Positions 34,673 to 43,232 are shown, numbered from the stretch's first letter. The stretch: DNA of 50,122 bases from an uncultured bacterium (GCA_949292175.1 CASEYJ010000015.1:1-50122), one strand, 5' to 3'. Program-made: numbers and translations. The notes: generated by a model from the sequence alone, not told the origin.

Positions 34673-35209
34673 TTAATTTTCTGCGGCTTGTACATTTACG
34701 TAAGCGTTAAAATCAATTGAGCCGTATATTATTTTAAGGTTGTTATCTTTGTCTGTTATGAATTTTACAAAATGAACTTCAGGTTCGTTGAAGTCATCGT
34801 TAGTTTCAGTAGCTTCAAATTCTGCCATAAGGTAGTGTGCTTGATAAAGTTTTAGGTAGATTTTGTCATTTCTTTTTTCTCCTACAACTTGGTAGTGACC
34901 AATTGGTAAGACTGCATTTTGATTTATTTGTATTGGAGTTGAAATACAAACTACCGGTAATTCTTTTGGAATCTGGTTGATAATTTCGGTTTCGTTACTT
35001 TGTTGGTAACTTTCACCTTTCATCTTTTTAGGCTTTTTCTCGCCTTTTTTACTTTCTATTGCTTTATCAAATTCCTCATCTGATACGGCACCTTTACTGC
35101 CGTAAAAGTTTTGATCGCCAAAATTATCCCATAAATCACCTTCAGCCATAACTGCGGTTGGTGAGGTGAGTATTAAAGTTAAAATTATTATACTTAATAA
35201 CTTTTTCAT
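34673..35209 (-). CDS. Exported hypothetical protein, 178 aa
   Basis: A signal peptide is clear (MKKLLSIIILTLILTSPTAVMA, cleavage after Ala22). The mature N-terminal part is polar (LWDNFGDQNFYG then SDEEFDKAIESKKGEKKPKK), the rest looks like a beta-rich domain (VVCISTPIQINQNAVLPIGHY through VHFVKFITDK to VNVQAAEN). It contains one cysteine. I recognise no named family. The start is supported by the promoter and by the signal peptide; there is no Shine-Dalgarno, and the ATG follows a -10 box by 6 bases. Confidence 0.8.
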   Translation of the reverse strand: MKKLLSIIILTLILTSPTAVMAEGDLWDNFGDQNFYGSKGAVSDEEFDKAIESKKGEKKPKKMKGESYQQSNETEIINQIPKELPVVCISTPIQINQNAVLPIGHYQVVGEKRNDKIYLKLYQAHYLMAEFEATETNDDFNEPEVHFVKFITDKDNNLKIIYGSIDFNAYVNVQAAEN

Positions 35210-35215
35210 ACTTAT

Positions 35216-35243
35216 ATTTTAATAATTTTTGAATAAATGTAAA
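35216..35243 (-). promoter_or_regulatory. Leaderless-type promoter of the exported 178-aa protein
   Basis: On the minus strand: TTTACA, 16 bases, TAAAAT, then exactly 6 bases to the ATG. Confidence 0.65.
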
Positions 35244-35257
35244 CATCTGTTTAATGT

Positions 35258-35290
35258 AAAAAATAAAAGCGATCATATTTGACCGCTTTT
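35258..35290 (-). terminator. Terminator of the RpoD-like sigma factor gene
   Basis: Minus-strand stem AAAAGCGGTC / GATCGCTTTT (10 bp with one G-T, loop of 6), followed by ATTTTTTAC, downstream of the sigma factor stop at 35334. Confidence 0.85.
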
Positions 35291-35333
35291 TAAATCTTTT
35301 TTTAATAAACTGTACGAGGAATCACTACTTCAC

Positions 35334-36248
35334 TTACCCGATATATCCTGATAGAATTTCCTGACCTAGTTGTGAGGCTTTCATTTTCTTTAATGCTCTC
35401 ATTTCGGTCTGGCGGATGCATTCTTTTGTTACTCCATAAATATTACCTATCTCTTCAAGTGTTCTTCTTGTTGTGTCACCTATGCCGTAACGCATTCTTA
35501 CAACTTCTTGTTCTCTTTCTTTTAGTGTTGAGATAACAAGTTCAATGTCATTTTGTAGATTCTTATACTCAACATTATTGCTAACAGAAGCATTTTCATC
35601 TTCTAAGATGTCTGCAATGTTTAGATCTTTGCCGTTTTCTCTTTCAAGTCCGCTCTCTATGGAAATTGTTTTTGTGTATGCAGAAAGGAATGTTTCAATT
35701 TTGTCAGCTGGAATATTCATTTTCTTTGCAACATCTTGTGTGTTTACCTGACAATTGTATTCTTTTTCCATTTGAGATTTAATTTTGGAAAATTTTGAAA
35801 GTGTTTCTTGTATATATACAGGAATTTTCATACAGTGTGATTGTTCTGATATAGCTTTGAACATTGATTGTTTAATCCACCAGCTTGCGTATGTTGCAAA
35901 TTTGTAGCCTAATTTGTAATTGAATTTTTCTGCAGCTATCATTAAGCCTAAATTGCCTTCTTGTATCAAGTCTATAACCGGAATTCCTGATACGTGAATT
36001 GCTTTTTTAGCAATGCAAACTACAAGTTTTAAATTTGCTTGGATAAGTTTCTTTTTTGCTTCAACGCTTCCTTCTGATGCTGCTTTTGCAAGTTCTCTTT
36101 CTTCTACTGCACTGAGAGAGCTGTAAGAAGAAATTTCTCTCAAATAATTACTGAAAACATTGTCATTTGCTCCTTGTAGAACTTCATATTTTGATGGATC
36201 ACTTTTTGATGAAGTTCTTTTCATTTTGATTGGGGTATTTTTGCTCAT
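35334..36248 (-). CDS. RNA polymerase sigma factor, RpoD-like group 2
   Basis: 304 residues from ATG 36248 (MSKNTPIKMKRTSS), which is preceded by a GAGGGAG ribosome site; a longer frame to 36302 has none. Region 1.2 (NVFSNYLREISSYSSLSAVEE), region 2 (LIQEGNLGLMIAAEKFNYKLG and FATYASWWIKQS), region 3, and region 4 (EREQEVVRMRYGIGDTTRRT then LEEIGNIYGVTKECIRQTEM) are all present. Region 1.1 is missing, so this is a non-essential group 2 factor rather than the housekeeping one. It is closest to cyanobacterial-type group 2 factors by pattern. The promoter has two tandem -10 boxes. Confidence 0.93.
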   Translation of the reverse strand: MSKNTPIKMKRTSSKSDPSKYEVLQGANDNVFSNYLREISSYSSLSAVEERELAKAASEGSVEAKKKLIQANLKLVVCIAKKAIHVSGIPVIDLIQEGNLGLMIAAEKFNYKLGYKFATYASWWIKQSMFKAISEQSHCMKIPVYIQETLSKFSKIKSQMEKEYNCQVNTQDVAKKMNIPADKIETFLSAYTKTISIESGLERENGKDLNIADILEDENASVSNNVEYKNLQNDIELVISTLKEREQEVVRMRYGIGDTTRRTLEEIGNIYGVTKECIRQTEMRALKKMKASQLGQEILSGYIG

Positions 36249-36317
36249 AACATTAAACTCCCTCTCACTCTTCTTTGAATGAGAAAATTTTTTAAGTAAC
36301 ACGATTAAACACAGATT

Positions 36318-36357
36318 AGTATATACTTAGTATATATCATGGTATATATTTTTTCAA
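36318..36357 (-). promoter_or_regulatory. Promoter with tandem -10 boxes upstream of the sigma factor
   Basis: On the minus strand: TTGAAA (36352-36357), 17 bases, TATACT (36329-36334). A second TATACT follows 11 bases further on (36318-36323) as part of a direct repeat TATATACTAA. Confidence 0.65.
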
Positions 36358-36447
36358 GTCTTATGTGAAGAATTGTTAAATTGTGTATTTGAACAAAATC
36401 GTTCCAAATGTTTATTTGAGGTATAATTTAGGTGAGGAGAGTATTGT

Positions 36448-36930
36448 ATGAAAAAGAAATTAATAATAGGGTTAAGTATATTAGCAGTCTTATTGACCGG
36501 TGCAATTACGTTTGCAGTAAATGCTGAAAATGTGAATTTTGCTTCAAAGAAACATGTTCCATCAGATTACAAAATAGGTATTCCATATAGTGAAGCTGTT
36601 TCTCAAGATAAACCGATTTTGGCGTTGTTTTATGTTGATTGGTGCGGATATTGCTTGAGATTTATGCCTAAGTTTAAAATAGTAAGCACTATTTATAAAA
36701 ATAAGTACAATGTTGTAATGTTGAATGTTGATGACCCGGCAAATCAAAAGTTGGTTAAGGATGTTGCTTTGTCAGGTTTCCCTACATTGTATGTTATTGA
36801 TCCAAAGTATAACAACAGATTTTTGTTGAATAATGCTATATATATGGATTTGGCAAAATTACGTGTTGAGCTTGATAGATATCTAAGTATTAGAAAACGT
36901 CTTGATGCTTCAGAATCTTGTGCAAAATAG
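36448..36930 (+). CDS. Membrane-anchored or exported thioredoxin-fold protein
   Basis: 160 residues. The N-terminus is a signal peptide or anchor (MKKKLIIGLSILAVLLTGA, ending near Ala26). The thioredoxin fold follows with the redox motif in FYVDWCGYCLRFMPKF (CGYC) and GFPTLYVID containing the cis-proline. It should act outside the cytoplasm as a disulfide reductase or oxidase; partner unknown. The Shine-Dalgarno is GAGGAGAG, 7 bases upstream, and a TATAAT box lies at 36422-36427. The stop is followed by a hairpin that works as a terminator on the other strand. Confidence 0.88.
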   Translation: MKKKLIIGLSILAVLLTGAITFAVNAENVNFASKKHVPSDYKIGIPYSEAVSQDKPILALFYVDWCGYCLRFMPKFKIVSTIYKNKYNVVMLNVDDPANQKLVKDVALSGFPTLYVIDPKYNNRFLLNNAIYMDLAKLRVELDRYLSIRKRLDASESCAK

Positions 36931-36931
36931 T

Positions 36932-36960
36932 AAAAAAAAAGACCTTGAATCTTTTCAAGG
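36932..36960 (-). terminator. Hairpin with T-run only on the minus strand
   Basis: CCTTGAA / TTCAAGG (7 bp, loop of 4) next to a run of nine A at 36932-36940. On the minus strand this is a Rho-independent terminator; on the plus strand it has no T-run, although it directly follows the thioredoxin stop. Confidence 0.55.
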
Positions 36961-37023
36961 CCTATCCGTTTAAATAAGAAGAGAGAGCTTTATATTTATA
37001 TAAAGTAAACGGGAATATAAAAA

Positions 37024-37052
37024 TTGCTATTTTTTATGCAGATTTGTAATAA
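37024..37052 (+). promoter_or_regulatory. Putative promoter of folE2
   Basis: TTGCTA, 17 bases, TAATAA. A possible -10 for transcription starting close to 37059, ahead of the GGAG ribosome site. Confidence 0.4.
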
Positions 37053-37072
37053 AACTTTACATGGAGCTAAAA

Positions 37073-37855
37073 ATGAAAGATGTTCAAAATTTAAAAGATA
37101 CCAGAAACGTTGATATTCAAAAGGTTGGGATAAAACATTTGGAGTTACCTTTGGTTATTCAGCGTAAAAATAATTCAAACCAAGTTGTAAGTGCCGAGGC
37201 TAGGGTTAGTGTATCTTTGCCTAGAGATTACAAAGGAACTCATATGTCCAGATTTGTTGAGGTTCTTAATGAATGGCAAGACAAAAATTTGCTTGGTGTT
37301 GATATAAAGGGGTGTCTTGAAAAGATTATTGAAAATCTTGACGCAAAGAGTGGAGAATTGGAGTTTAATTTTAAGTATTTTCTCTCAAAGAAGGCTCCGG
37401 TTACAGGTTTAGCGGCTCAAATGAGTTATGATTGCTTATTTGAGGGCAGAATATACGATGGACGTTACAAATTCATTCTTGGTGTAAAGGTTCCGGTTAC
37501 GACACTTTGTCCTTGTTCAAAGGAAATTTCTGATAACGGTGCGCACAATCAAAGGGCTTTTATTACAGTTAAAGTTTCTTATGATGAAGATAAACATATT
37601 TGGCTTGAGGACTTGATAGATCTTATCGAGAGCTGCGCATCTTGCCCTGTTTATCCTTTGTTGAAAAGAGAAGACGAAAAATATGTCACAGAAAAGGCTT
37701 GGAACAATCCGAAGTTTGTTGAGGATGTTCTTCGTGATGTAGTTATAAAATTAAGAGAACATGAAGTAGTTAGAGAATTTGAAGTTGAGTGTGAAGCTTT
37801 TGAAAGTATTCACAATCATTCTGCGTGGGCATTTCAGGAAGAAGTTAAAGCCTAA
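37073..37855 (+). CDS. folE2: GTP cyclohydrolase FolE2
   Basis: Converts GTP to 7,8-dihydroneopterin triphosphate (first step of folate or queuosine routes), as a metal-flexible alternative to FolE. It has 260 residues from ATG 37073 (MKDVQNLKDTRN), which has GGAG 7-8 bases upstream; an ATG at 37061 is further back but the GGAG lies inside that codon run. The catalytic motif is TTLCPCSKEISDNGAHNQRA, with the conserved cysteines. Later FSPVYPLLKREDEKYVTEKAW-type sequence (CPVYPLLKREDEKYVTEKAW) is typical. FolE2 is often Zur-regulated; I saw no clear Zur box. It is convergent, overlapping by 4 bases, with the barrel-like gene. Confidence 0.95.
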   Translation: MKDVQNLKDTRNVDIQKVGIKHLELPLVIQRKNNSNQVVSAEARVSVSLPRDYKGTHMSRFVEVLNEWQDKNLLGVDIKGCLEKIIENLDAKSGELEFNFKYFLSKKAPVTGLAAQMSYDCLFEGRIYDGRYKFILGVKVPVTTLCPCSKEISDNGAHNQRAFITVKVSYDEDKHIWLEDLIDLIESCASCPVYPLLKREDEKYVTEKAWNNPKFVEDVLRDVVIKLREHEVVREFEVECEAFESIHNHSAWAFQEEVKA

Positions 37856-38370
37856 AATGTTTGTGTAAAGATTACATTCACGCCCCAGTTTCCTTTGTTT
37901 GTGTTCCAGTCTTGAATATTATATCTTTGTCCTTCAAATGCTATGGTTGTGTTACCTAGTTTTTGTTCTACTCCTGCAAAAATTCCGGCACCTTGAGTCC
38001 ATTCTTTTGTGTTGTAGTTATATTTCCCGACATAGTGTGGATTTGCATATACGGTTGTTGTTTTGCTTACCGGAACAGAAACTGTTAGAGGAGAAACTCT
38101 TATTTGAGTGGTGTTTGTACCATCAGATAGAGTATTTCTTACTCTGACGTTATTGCTAAAAATTCCTCTGGAATCGTATTTGTATGATTCTTTGAGATCC
38201 AAAAGTAAAGCAGGATTAGCATTTGATGTGTTAGTGACTCCACTGAATACTCCAAGTGTTAACCCTTTATTTTTAAACTTGTTTTCGACTCCCAAAAATA
38301 TTTGGTCATTGTTTGTGTTGTAATGATAAATTCCGGCAGAGCTGTTCACTGAATGATCCCAATCGCCCAT
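37852..38370 (-). CDS. Small beta-barrel-like protein without signal peptide, 172 aa
   Basis: Start at ATG 38370 (MGDWDHSVNSSAG), where the ribosome site GGAGG is present; a longer frame from a TTG at 38382 is unlikely. The sequence alternates hydrophobic and polar residues (IFLGVENKFKNKGLTLGVFSG, TIAFEGQRYNIQDW, WGVNVIFTQTF) and ends in Phe, as outer-membrane beta-barrel proteins do. There is no signal peptide. A search would decide whether it is a real barrel or a soluble beta-sandwich. The ribosome site is buried in a hairpin. Confidence 0.7.
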   Translation of the reverse strand: MGDWDHSVNSSAGIYHYNTNNDQIFLGVENKFKNKGLTLGVFSGVTNTSNANPALLLDLKESYKYDSRGIFSNNVRVRNTLSDGTNTTQIRVSPLTVSVPVSKTTTVYANPHYVGKYNYNTKEWTQGAGIFAGVEQKLGNTTIAFEGQRYNIQDWNTNKGNWGVNVIFTQTF

Positions 38371-38376
38371 TTTATC

Positions 38377-38414
38377 CTCCAAAATTCCCTATATTTATAT
38401 AAAGTATTTTGGAG
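38377..38414 (-). promoter_or_regulatory. Hairpin burying the ribosome site of the barrel-like gene
   Basis: Perfect 9-bp stem CTCCAAAAT / ATTTTGGAG (minus strand) with a 20-base AT-rich loop. GGAG lies in the right arm, 6 bases before the ATG at 38370. There is no T-run, so this is not a terminator. Confidence 0.6.
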
Positions 38415-38426
38415 AATAAAATTTGC

Positions 38427-39758
38427 CTATATTAGATATTTAAAATATAGGTAAGCAGAACTTAATATCAATGCAATGATTGTTGAGATCGCACCATACT
38501 TGAAAAATCTCATAAATGATATAGGATAACCTTTTGCGGTTGCTGTTTCACTGACAAGTACGTTTGCAGCTGCACCTATAAGAGTGAAGTTTCCGCCAAG
38601 GCAAGCACCTAAGGATAATGCCCACCACATAGGGTTATGACCGCTTCCTGTGTAAGGGAGCACGTGTTGAACTTGTGCTATAAGGGGAGCCATTGTTGCT
38701 GTGTATGGAATATTATCAATAACACCTGAAAGTATTCCCGAGCCCCAAAGAATTAGCATTGTTGCTGCGGTTAGACTTCCTTGTGTTAATTCTATCATTT
38801 TATTTGCAAGGAATGTGATTCCGCCTTGAGCTTCAAATCCTCCGATAATTATAAATAAGCCTACAAAGAAAAATATTGTTAACCATTCTACATCTCTATA
38901 TATTTCTTTAGGTTTTTCAAATAATAGCAGGAAGCTGGCTCCGGCAACAGCAAAGACGTAAGCTGATATATGTGTCATGTCGTGGGTAATAAAACCTAAA
39001 ATCACAAGAATAAGAGTTATGATTGAGCGAATCATAAGTCCTCTGTCTGTTATTGTTTTAGAATTGTCTAAATTTGCAACGTGCTGCATTTTTTCAGGGG
39101 TAGCTTTTAAGCCTTTTCTGAATAGGAAAATTAATATACAGATAACTACCAAGAAAATTAGAGTTACGATATCTGTGAGTTCAATTAGAAAGTCTAAAAA
39201 GCTTAAACCTGCTTTTGCACCAATAATGATATTAGGTGGGTCACCTATCAAAGTTGCTGTACCACCGATATTTGAAGCGATAACTTCTGTAATCAGAAAT
39301 GGTACCGGATCTGTGTCAAATTCTTTAGCAATGACAAATGTAACAGGCATCATCAATACTACGGTTGTTACGTTGTCTAAAAAAGCTGATGCAACTGCCG
39401 TAAATGCTGCTAAGGTAAATAAGACTCTTTTCGGGTGTCCTTTTGTTAGTCTTAAAAGTTGAATCGCAATCCACTTAAATACCCCGCTTTTACTTGCGAT
39501 GTGTACGATGATCATCATTCCTATAAGCAAGAAGATTACGTCAAATTCAATATAATCAAAGACGGCCTTTATGTAGGTTCCGGTTTCTTTATCAACATAA
39601 CCTTTAAATGGTAGTAGGCCAAGTAACATTGTAAGTGAAGCACCCACAAGCGCCACTACTGATTTTTGGATTTTTTCCGAAGCTATAAATATATAAGCAA
39701 CGAGAAGAATCGCACCTGAAATAAATACTCCGTGTGATTGTATTAAATTTGATAACAT
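38427..39758 (-). CDS. ArsB/NhaD-family ion transporter
   Basis: 443 residues, about 11-12 hydrophobic helices. Pattern of the ion transporter superfamily: AVFDYIEFDVIFLLIGMMIIVHIAS, then SAFLDNVTTVVLMMPVTFVI and IASNIGGTATLIGDPPNIIIG, with repeats in the second half (GVIDNIPYTATMAPLI and GACLGGNFTLIGAAANVLVS). The paired NxTT and GxPPNI motifs are seen in NhaD sodium/proton antiporters and in ArsB. The substrate is not decided. The Shine-Dalgarno is GAGGAGGG, 3-4 bases upstream of the ATG. Confidence 0.92.
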   Translation of the reverse strand: MLSNLIQSHGVFISGAILLVAYIFIASEKIQKSVVALVGASLTMLLGLLPFKGYVDKETGTYIKAVFDYIEFDVIFLLIGMMIIVHIASKSGVFKWIAIQLLRLTKGHPKRVLFTLAAFTAVASAFLDNVTTVVLMMPVTFVIAKEFDTDPVPFLITEVIASNIGGTATLIGDPPNIIIGAKAGLSFLDFLIELTDIVTLIFLVVICILIFLFRKGLKATPEKMQHVANLDNSKTITDRGLMIRSIITLILVILGFITHDMTHISAYVFAVAGASFLLLFEKPKEIYRDVEWLTIFFFVGLFIIIGGFEAQGGITFLANKMIELTQGSLTAATMLILWGSGILSGVIDNIPYTATMAPLIAQVQHVLPYTGSGHNPMWWALSLGACLGGNFTLIGAAANVLVSETATAKGYPISFMRFFKYGAISTIIALILSSAYLYFKYLI

Positions 39759-39778
39759 GACTCCCTCCTCATAAAGTA

Positions 39779-39787
39779 ATTATAACA
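39779..39787 (-). promoter_or_regulatory. Extended -10 of the ArsB/NhaD gene
   Basis: On the minus strand: TGT-TATAAT, about 20 bases before the ATG. The -35 is weak. Confidence 0.5.
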
Positions 39788-39810
39788 TAAATAAGATTCT
39801 TCAATTTTCG

Positions 39811-39819
39811 TGGTACAAT
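39811..39819 (+). promoter_or_regulatory. Leaderless-type extended -10 of the receiver gene
   Basis: TGG-TACAAT, then exactly 6 bases to the ATG at 39826; no Shine-Dalgarno. Confidence 0.5.
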
Positions 39820-39825
39820 AGCTTT

Positions 39826-40200
39826 ATGAGAAGATTATTTATAGTTGATGATGCTACAAGTTGGCGAAGATATCATGAGGATGTAATTCGTCAAATTTAT
39901 AAGGATGAGTTTGAAATTGTGACTGCTTCTTCTGCAACAGAAGCCAATCAGTTGTTATATGAGTCTGTTGATGAACCGTTTGATATAATATTAACTGATA
40001 TGCAGATGGAGAGTAACTATCTTCCTCTTTATGCAGGAGAATGGTTGATTGAGCAGGTTCAAAAGTTAGATGCATACAAAAACAGCAGGATTATTATAAT
40101 CTCTGCTGCCTATAACATAAAATACATTGCTGAAAAATATAACGTAGAGTTTATTAGAAAAGCTGATTGTCGTAATATTGATGCTTATCGTATCATTTAA
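39826..40200 (+). CDS. CheY-like stand-alone receiver domain protein
   Basis: 124 residues, one receiver domain. The acidic pocket is FIVDD (Asp8-9), the phosphoacceptor is in IILTDMQMES (Asp57 or near), the switch Ser is in IIIISAAY, and the conserved Lys follows in FIRKADC. There is no output domain. The adjacent genes are a transporter on one side and a universal stress protein on the other, and no histidine kinase is in the window. It overlaps the convergent stress protein gene by 8 bases. Confidence 0.82.
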   Translation: MRRLFIVDDATSWRRYHEDVIRQIYKDEFEIVTASSATEANQLLYESVDEPFDIILTDMQMESNYLPLYAGEWLIEQVQKLDAYKNSRIIIISAAYNIKYIAEKYNVEFIRKADCRNIDAYRII

Positions 40201-41041
40201 AGATGGCAACATCGCTTGGTGCAATTTCAAGAATCCTTTTGCTAACTGAACCTGAAAATCGTTTCTGAGCAGAGTGTCTTGTCCCTGTTATTATCAGGTC
40301 AATTTCTTCTTTTTTTGCAAATTCAGAAATCTTTTCAGCTGGATTGCCCTGAAGAATTGCAAATTTGTCTGCTTTCAGATTATATTGTTTCAATTTGTCT
40401 TGAACTTCAAGTATAATTCTTGTTGCATATTTGTGTTGTTGTTCTTCAATTTCCATAAGCCATCTTGAATCGAGTGCACCTTCTAAGAATAGAAGATTTG
40501 GGCTTTCAAGGACTATTACTATGTATATTTCTTTATCTGTAAGATTCAAATATTTTATCGCCTCGGATGCTGCAAACCTTGAGTTTGAAGAGCCGTCAGC
40601 TGCAAATAGAACTTTTTTACATTCATTTTTGTTTTTGGTTATGTAAGTTGCTGTATCTACATTATTTACGATATCTCTGGAAACTGAACCCAGCCAGCGT
40701 TGAAGCCCTTTTTTACCGTGAGAACCCATAAGAATAAGATCATATTTCTTATCTTGTACTTGTTCAAGTATCCCTGATACAGTTTCTCCGCAGTATCTTA
40801 TTTTATCTCTGAATGTCATTCCGAGTTCTTCTGTTTCAAATTCAACTTTTTCTAAGATGCTGCCTGCAACGTTTGCACAGGATGTTTCAAACCTTGAATC
40901 TTCTATTGCTACGCTGTCGGGCAAAAAACTCCAGTCAACGACACATATTGCATCAATTTCTGCATTTCTGGCCCATTTTGAAAAGTTGCGTAAAGCTCTG
41001 AAACTTATCTCTGAGCCATCTGTGCAAAATAGTACATTCAT
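40193..41041 (-). CDS. Tandem universal stress protein (two Usp domains)
   Basis: 282 residues with two Usp domains. The first begins VLFCTDGSEISFRAL and has the ATP-binding loop MGSHGKKGLQRWLGSVSRDI. The second begins KVLFAADGSSNSRFAASEAI and ends with TGTRHSAQKRFSGSVSKRI. Both carry the G-x2-G-x9-G(S) nucleotide-binding pattern or a close variant. A cytoplasmic stress or energy-sensing role is likely. The Shine-Dalgarno is AAAGGAGC, 8-9 bases upstream of the ATG. An imperfect palindrome (TTAAC-N4-GTTAA, 41072-41085) lies ahead of it. Confidence 0.92.
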   Translation of the reverse strand: MNVLFCTDGSEISFRALRNFSKWARNAEIDAICVVDWSFLPDSVAIEDSRFETSCANVAGSILEKVEFETEELGMTFRDKIRYCGETVSGILEQVQDKKYDLILMGSHGKKGLQRWLGSVSRDIVNNVDTATYITKNKNECKKVLFAADGSSNSRFAASEAIKYLNLTDKEIYIVIVLESPNLLFLEGALDSRWLMEIEEQQHKYATRIILEVQDKLKQYNLKADKFAILQGNPAEKISEFAKKEEIDLIITGTRHSAQKRFSGSVSKRILEIAPSDVAIFK

Positions 41042-41146
41042 CTTTGTAGCTCCTTTCTATTTTTGCACAAATTAACTTATGTTAAGCAAAATTACATTCT
41101 CTGGTCATCTATTTTTTTTTCTGATAATATATAAATGCGGAAGATA

Positions 41147-41152
41147 TATAAT
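41147..41152 (+). promoter_or_regulatory. -10 box close to the sigma factor gene at 41161
   Basis: TATAAT, 8 bases before the ATG at 41161. No -35 box was found and there is no Shine-Dalgarno for this ATG. Confidence 0.4.
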
Positions 41153-41160
41153 ACATATGA

Positions 41161-41787
41161 ATGGATGTTATAGTTATGCCTGCCGGTGAAAAGGTAAATC
41201 TTAGGGATTATAAAAATTTAATAGAAACAATCGCAAAGGTCGAATACCAAAAATTTTCGCTTTCTCATCTTGTTGAGTTGCCGGAATTGATTAATATTGG
41301 TAATCATACTTTGTATATTCTGTTTAAGGCAAATCCTCCTGAACACTACAATAATACGTATTTATCAACCGCAATAAAATGGGCTATCCGTAACGAAGTA
41401 AGACGTCGCTATAAATGGTACTCTTTGAAAAATAAAAAACAAAGCGAAAGTGCTGATGGTGATAATCAAGAGGTGAGATGTGAAGTTTATAAAACAATCT
41501 TGTCTATTGATGAAATGCAGGATGCGGAAGTTCCTACTCAGATCAAGGCTGAGGAACGTACCCCGGATGAAGCTATTGAGTTTTTAGAGTTGAAGGCTGA
41601 AATCGTTGAAGCTATTAAGCGTTTGCCTGCCCGAGAACGTGAATTGATTGAATATAAATTCTTTAAAGAGAAAAAATTGCGTGAAATTGCTGAGGAGTTT
41701 GATATTTCGCAATCCAGAATATCGAGAATTATTCAATCAGGGTTAGACAAAGTTAAGAAAGATTTGAAGAGACGCGGGGTAATTTAA
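41161..41787 (+). CDS. Sigma-70 family sigma factor, short type
   Basis: 208 residues with divergent region 2 ([39 protein letters not shown]) and a clear region 4 ([19 protein letters not shown], then [20 protein letters not shown]). It lacks region 3. An in-frame second ATG at 41176 (MPAGEKVNL) is an alternative start with a weak GGAT upstream. Its stop overlaps the ATG of gcvPB as TAATG, so the two are translationally coupled. Regulatory targets are unknown. Confidence 0.85.
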   Translation: MDVIVMPAGEKVNLRDYKNLIETIAKVEYQKFSLSHLVELPELINIGNHTLYILFKANPPEHYNNTYLSTAIKWAIRNEVRRRYKWYSLKNKKQSESADGDNQEVRCEVYKTILSIDEMQDAEVPTQIKAEERTPDEAIEFLELKAEIVEAIKRLPARERELIEYKFFKEKKLREIAEEFDISQSRISRIIQSGLDKVKKDLKRRGVI

Positions 41788-43220
41788 TGAAGACAATTTT
41801 TGAAAAGAGCAACGGAACTGATGGTATAAATTTAACTGATGAAGTAGAAAACCTAAGTTTCTTGGATAGTGCTTTTTTGAGATCTGGCGAGTGTGGTTTG
41901 CCACAACTTGGTGAGCTTGAGGTGATGAGACACTACAAAGAACTCTCGGATAGAAATTTTTGTATTGAAAAAGGTTTTTACCCTCTTGGGTCTTGTACTA
42001 TGAAATATAACCCTAAGGTGAATGAATTGCTTGCTTCTTTGGAAGGTTTTGCAAATCTTCATCCGCTTCAGGATGATGAATCTTCTCAAGGTGCATTGGA
42101 GCTTATGTATAATTTACAAGAAGCTCTAAAAAAGATTACTGGAATGGATGCTGTAACTTTGCAACCTGCAGCCGGAGCGCATGGTGAGTTGACCGGTATG
42201 ATGGTCATTAAAAAGTATTTTGAAACAATTGGAGATAATCGTAAAAAGGTTATTATTCCGGATTCTGCGCACGGTACAAACCCTGCAAGCGCACATATGT
42301 GTGGCTTTGAAATCGTTCCTGTAAAGTCTGATAATCGAGGTCAGGTAGATGTCGAAGATTTGAAGAGAGTTTTGGATAAAGATGTTGCAGCTATTATGAT
42401 GACAAATCCTAATACTTTAGGGTTGTATGAAGAGCAAGTTCTTGAGATTTCTAAATTGATGCACGATAACGGTTCGCTTTTGTATTACGATGGTGCTAAC
42501 TTTAATGCAATTATGGGTTATACAAATCCTAAGCTTATGGGATTTGATGTTGTGCATTTGAATTTGCATAAAACATTTGCAACTCCTCACGGTGGCGGTG
42601 GCCCTGGTGCTGGCCCTGTTGGTGTGGTTGAAAAGTTAAAAGAATTTTTGCCTACTCCTGTAATTTCATTTGATGGTGAAAAATACAGTAGAAATTATGA
42701 TTTGAAACATTCAATAGGTGCGGTAAAGTCTTTTTACGGTAATTTTGGAGTGCTGGTAAAGGCTTATGCATATATTCTTATGATGGGTAATAATTTGCGT
42801 GAGGCTACTGAAAATGCTGTGTTGAATGCAAATTATTTGAAAGAAAAGTTGAAAAAGTATTATGATTTACCTTACGATGAACCGTGCATGCATGAGTTTG
42901 TTCTATCTGGCGACAGACAAAAACAGTATGGTGTATCTACGTTGAATATCGCAAAACGCTTGATGGATGGTAATGCTCATCCGCCTACTGTTTATTTCCC
43001 GTTAATTGTTCATGAAGCAATTATGATAGAACCGACTGAGTCTGAGACAAAACAAAAGTTAGATGAGTTCGTAGATACAATGATAAGGATTGCACATGAA
43101 GCGGAAGTTGAACCTGAAAAGGTGCTTTCTGCCCCTCATACAACTCCTGTGAAGCGTATTGATGAGACTTTGGCGGCTCGTCATCCGGATTTGAAGTTTA
43201 CCTTACAACATGATGAATAA
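41787..43220 (+). CDS. gcvPB: Glycine dehydrogenase (decarboxylating) subunit 2, P2-type
   Basis: Half of the split P-protein of the glycine cleavage system: a PLP enzyme that decarboxylates glycine and passes the aminomethyl group to GcvH. 477 residues. Clear motifs are [40 protein letters not shown] and the PLP lysine in [20 protein letters not shown]. It ends as in other GcvPB proteins. Partners gcvPA, gcvH and gcvT are not in the window. It is translationally coupled to a sigma factor and followed by a possible acyl-CoA dehydratase-type gene. Confidence 0.95.
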   Translation: MKTIFEKSNGTDGINLTDEVENLSFLDSAFLRSGECGLPQLGELEVMRHYKELSDRNFCIEKGFYPLGSCTMKYNPKVNELLASLEGFANLHPLQDDESSQGALELMYNLQEALKKITGMDAVTLQPAAGAHGELTGMMVIKKYFETIGDNRKKVIIPDSAHGTNPASAHMCGFEIVPVKSDNRGQVDVEDLKRVLDKDVAAIMMTNPNTLGLYEEQVLEISKLMHDNGSLLYYDGANFNAIMGYTNPKLMGFDVVHLNLHKTFATPHGGGGPGAGPVGVVEKLKEFLPTPVISFDGEKYSRNYDLKHSIGAVKSFYGNFGVLVKAYAYILMMGNNLREATENAVLNANYLKEKLKKYYDLPYDEPCMHEFVLSGDRQKQYGVSTLNIAKRLMDGNAHPPTVYFPLIVHEAIMIEPTESETKQKLDEFVDTMIRIAHEAEVEPEKVLSAPHTTPVKRIDETLAARHPDLKFTLQHDE

Positions 43221-43232
43221 AAGAGAAATAAT

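Noticed and set aside
36391..36404. GAAC-N6-GTTC as a LexA box upstream of the thioredoxin gene
   Set aside because: Spacing of 6 differs from the GAAC-N4-GTTC form; no SOS gene follows.
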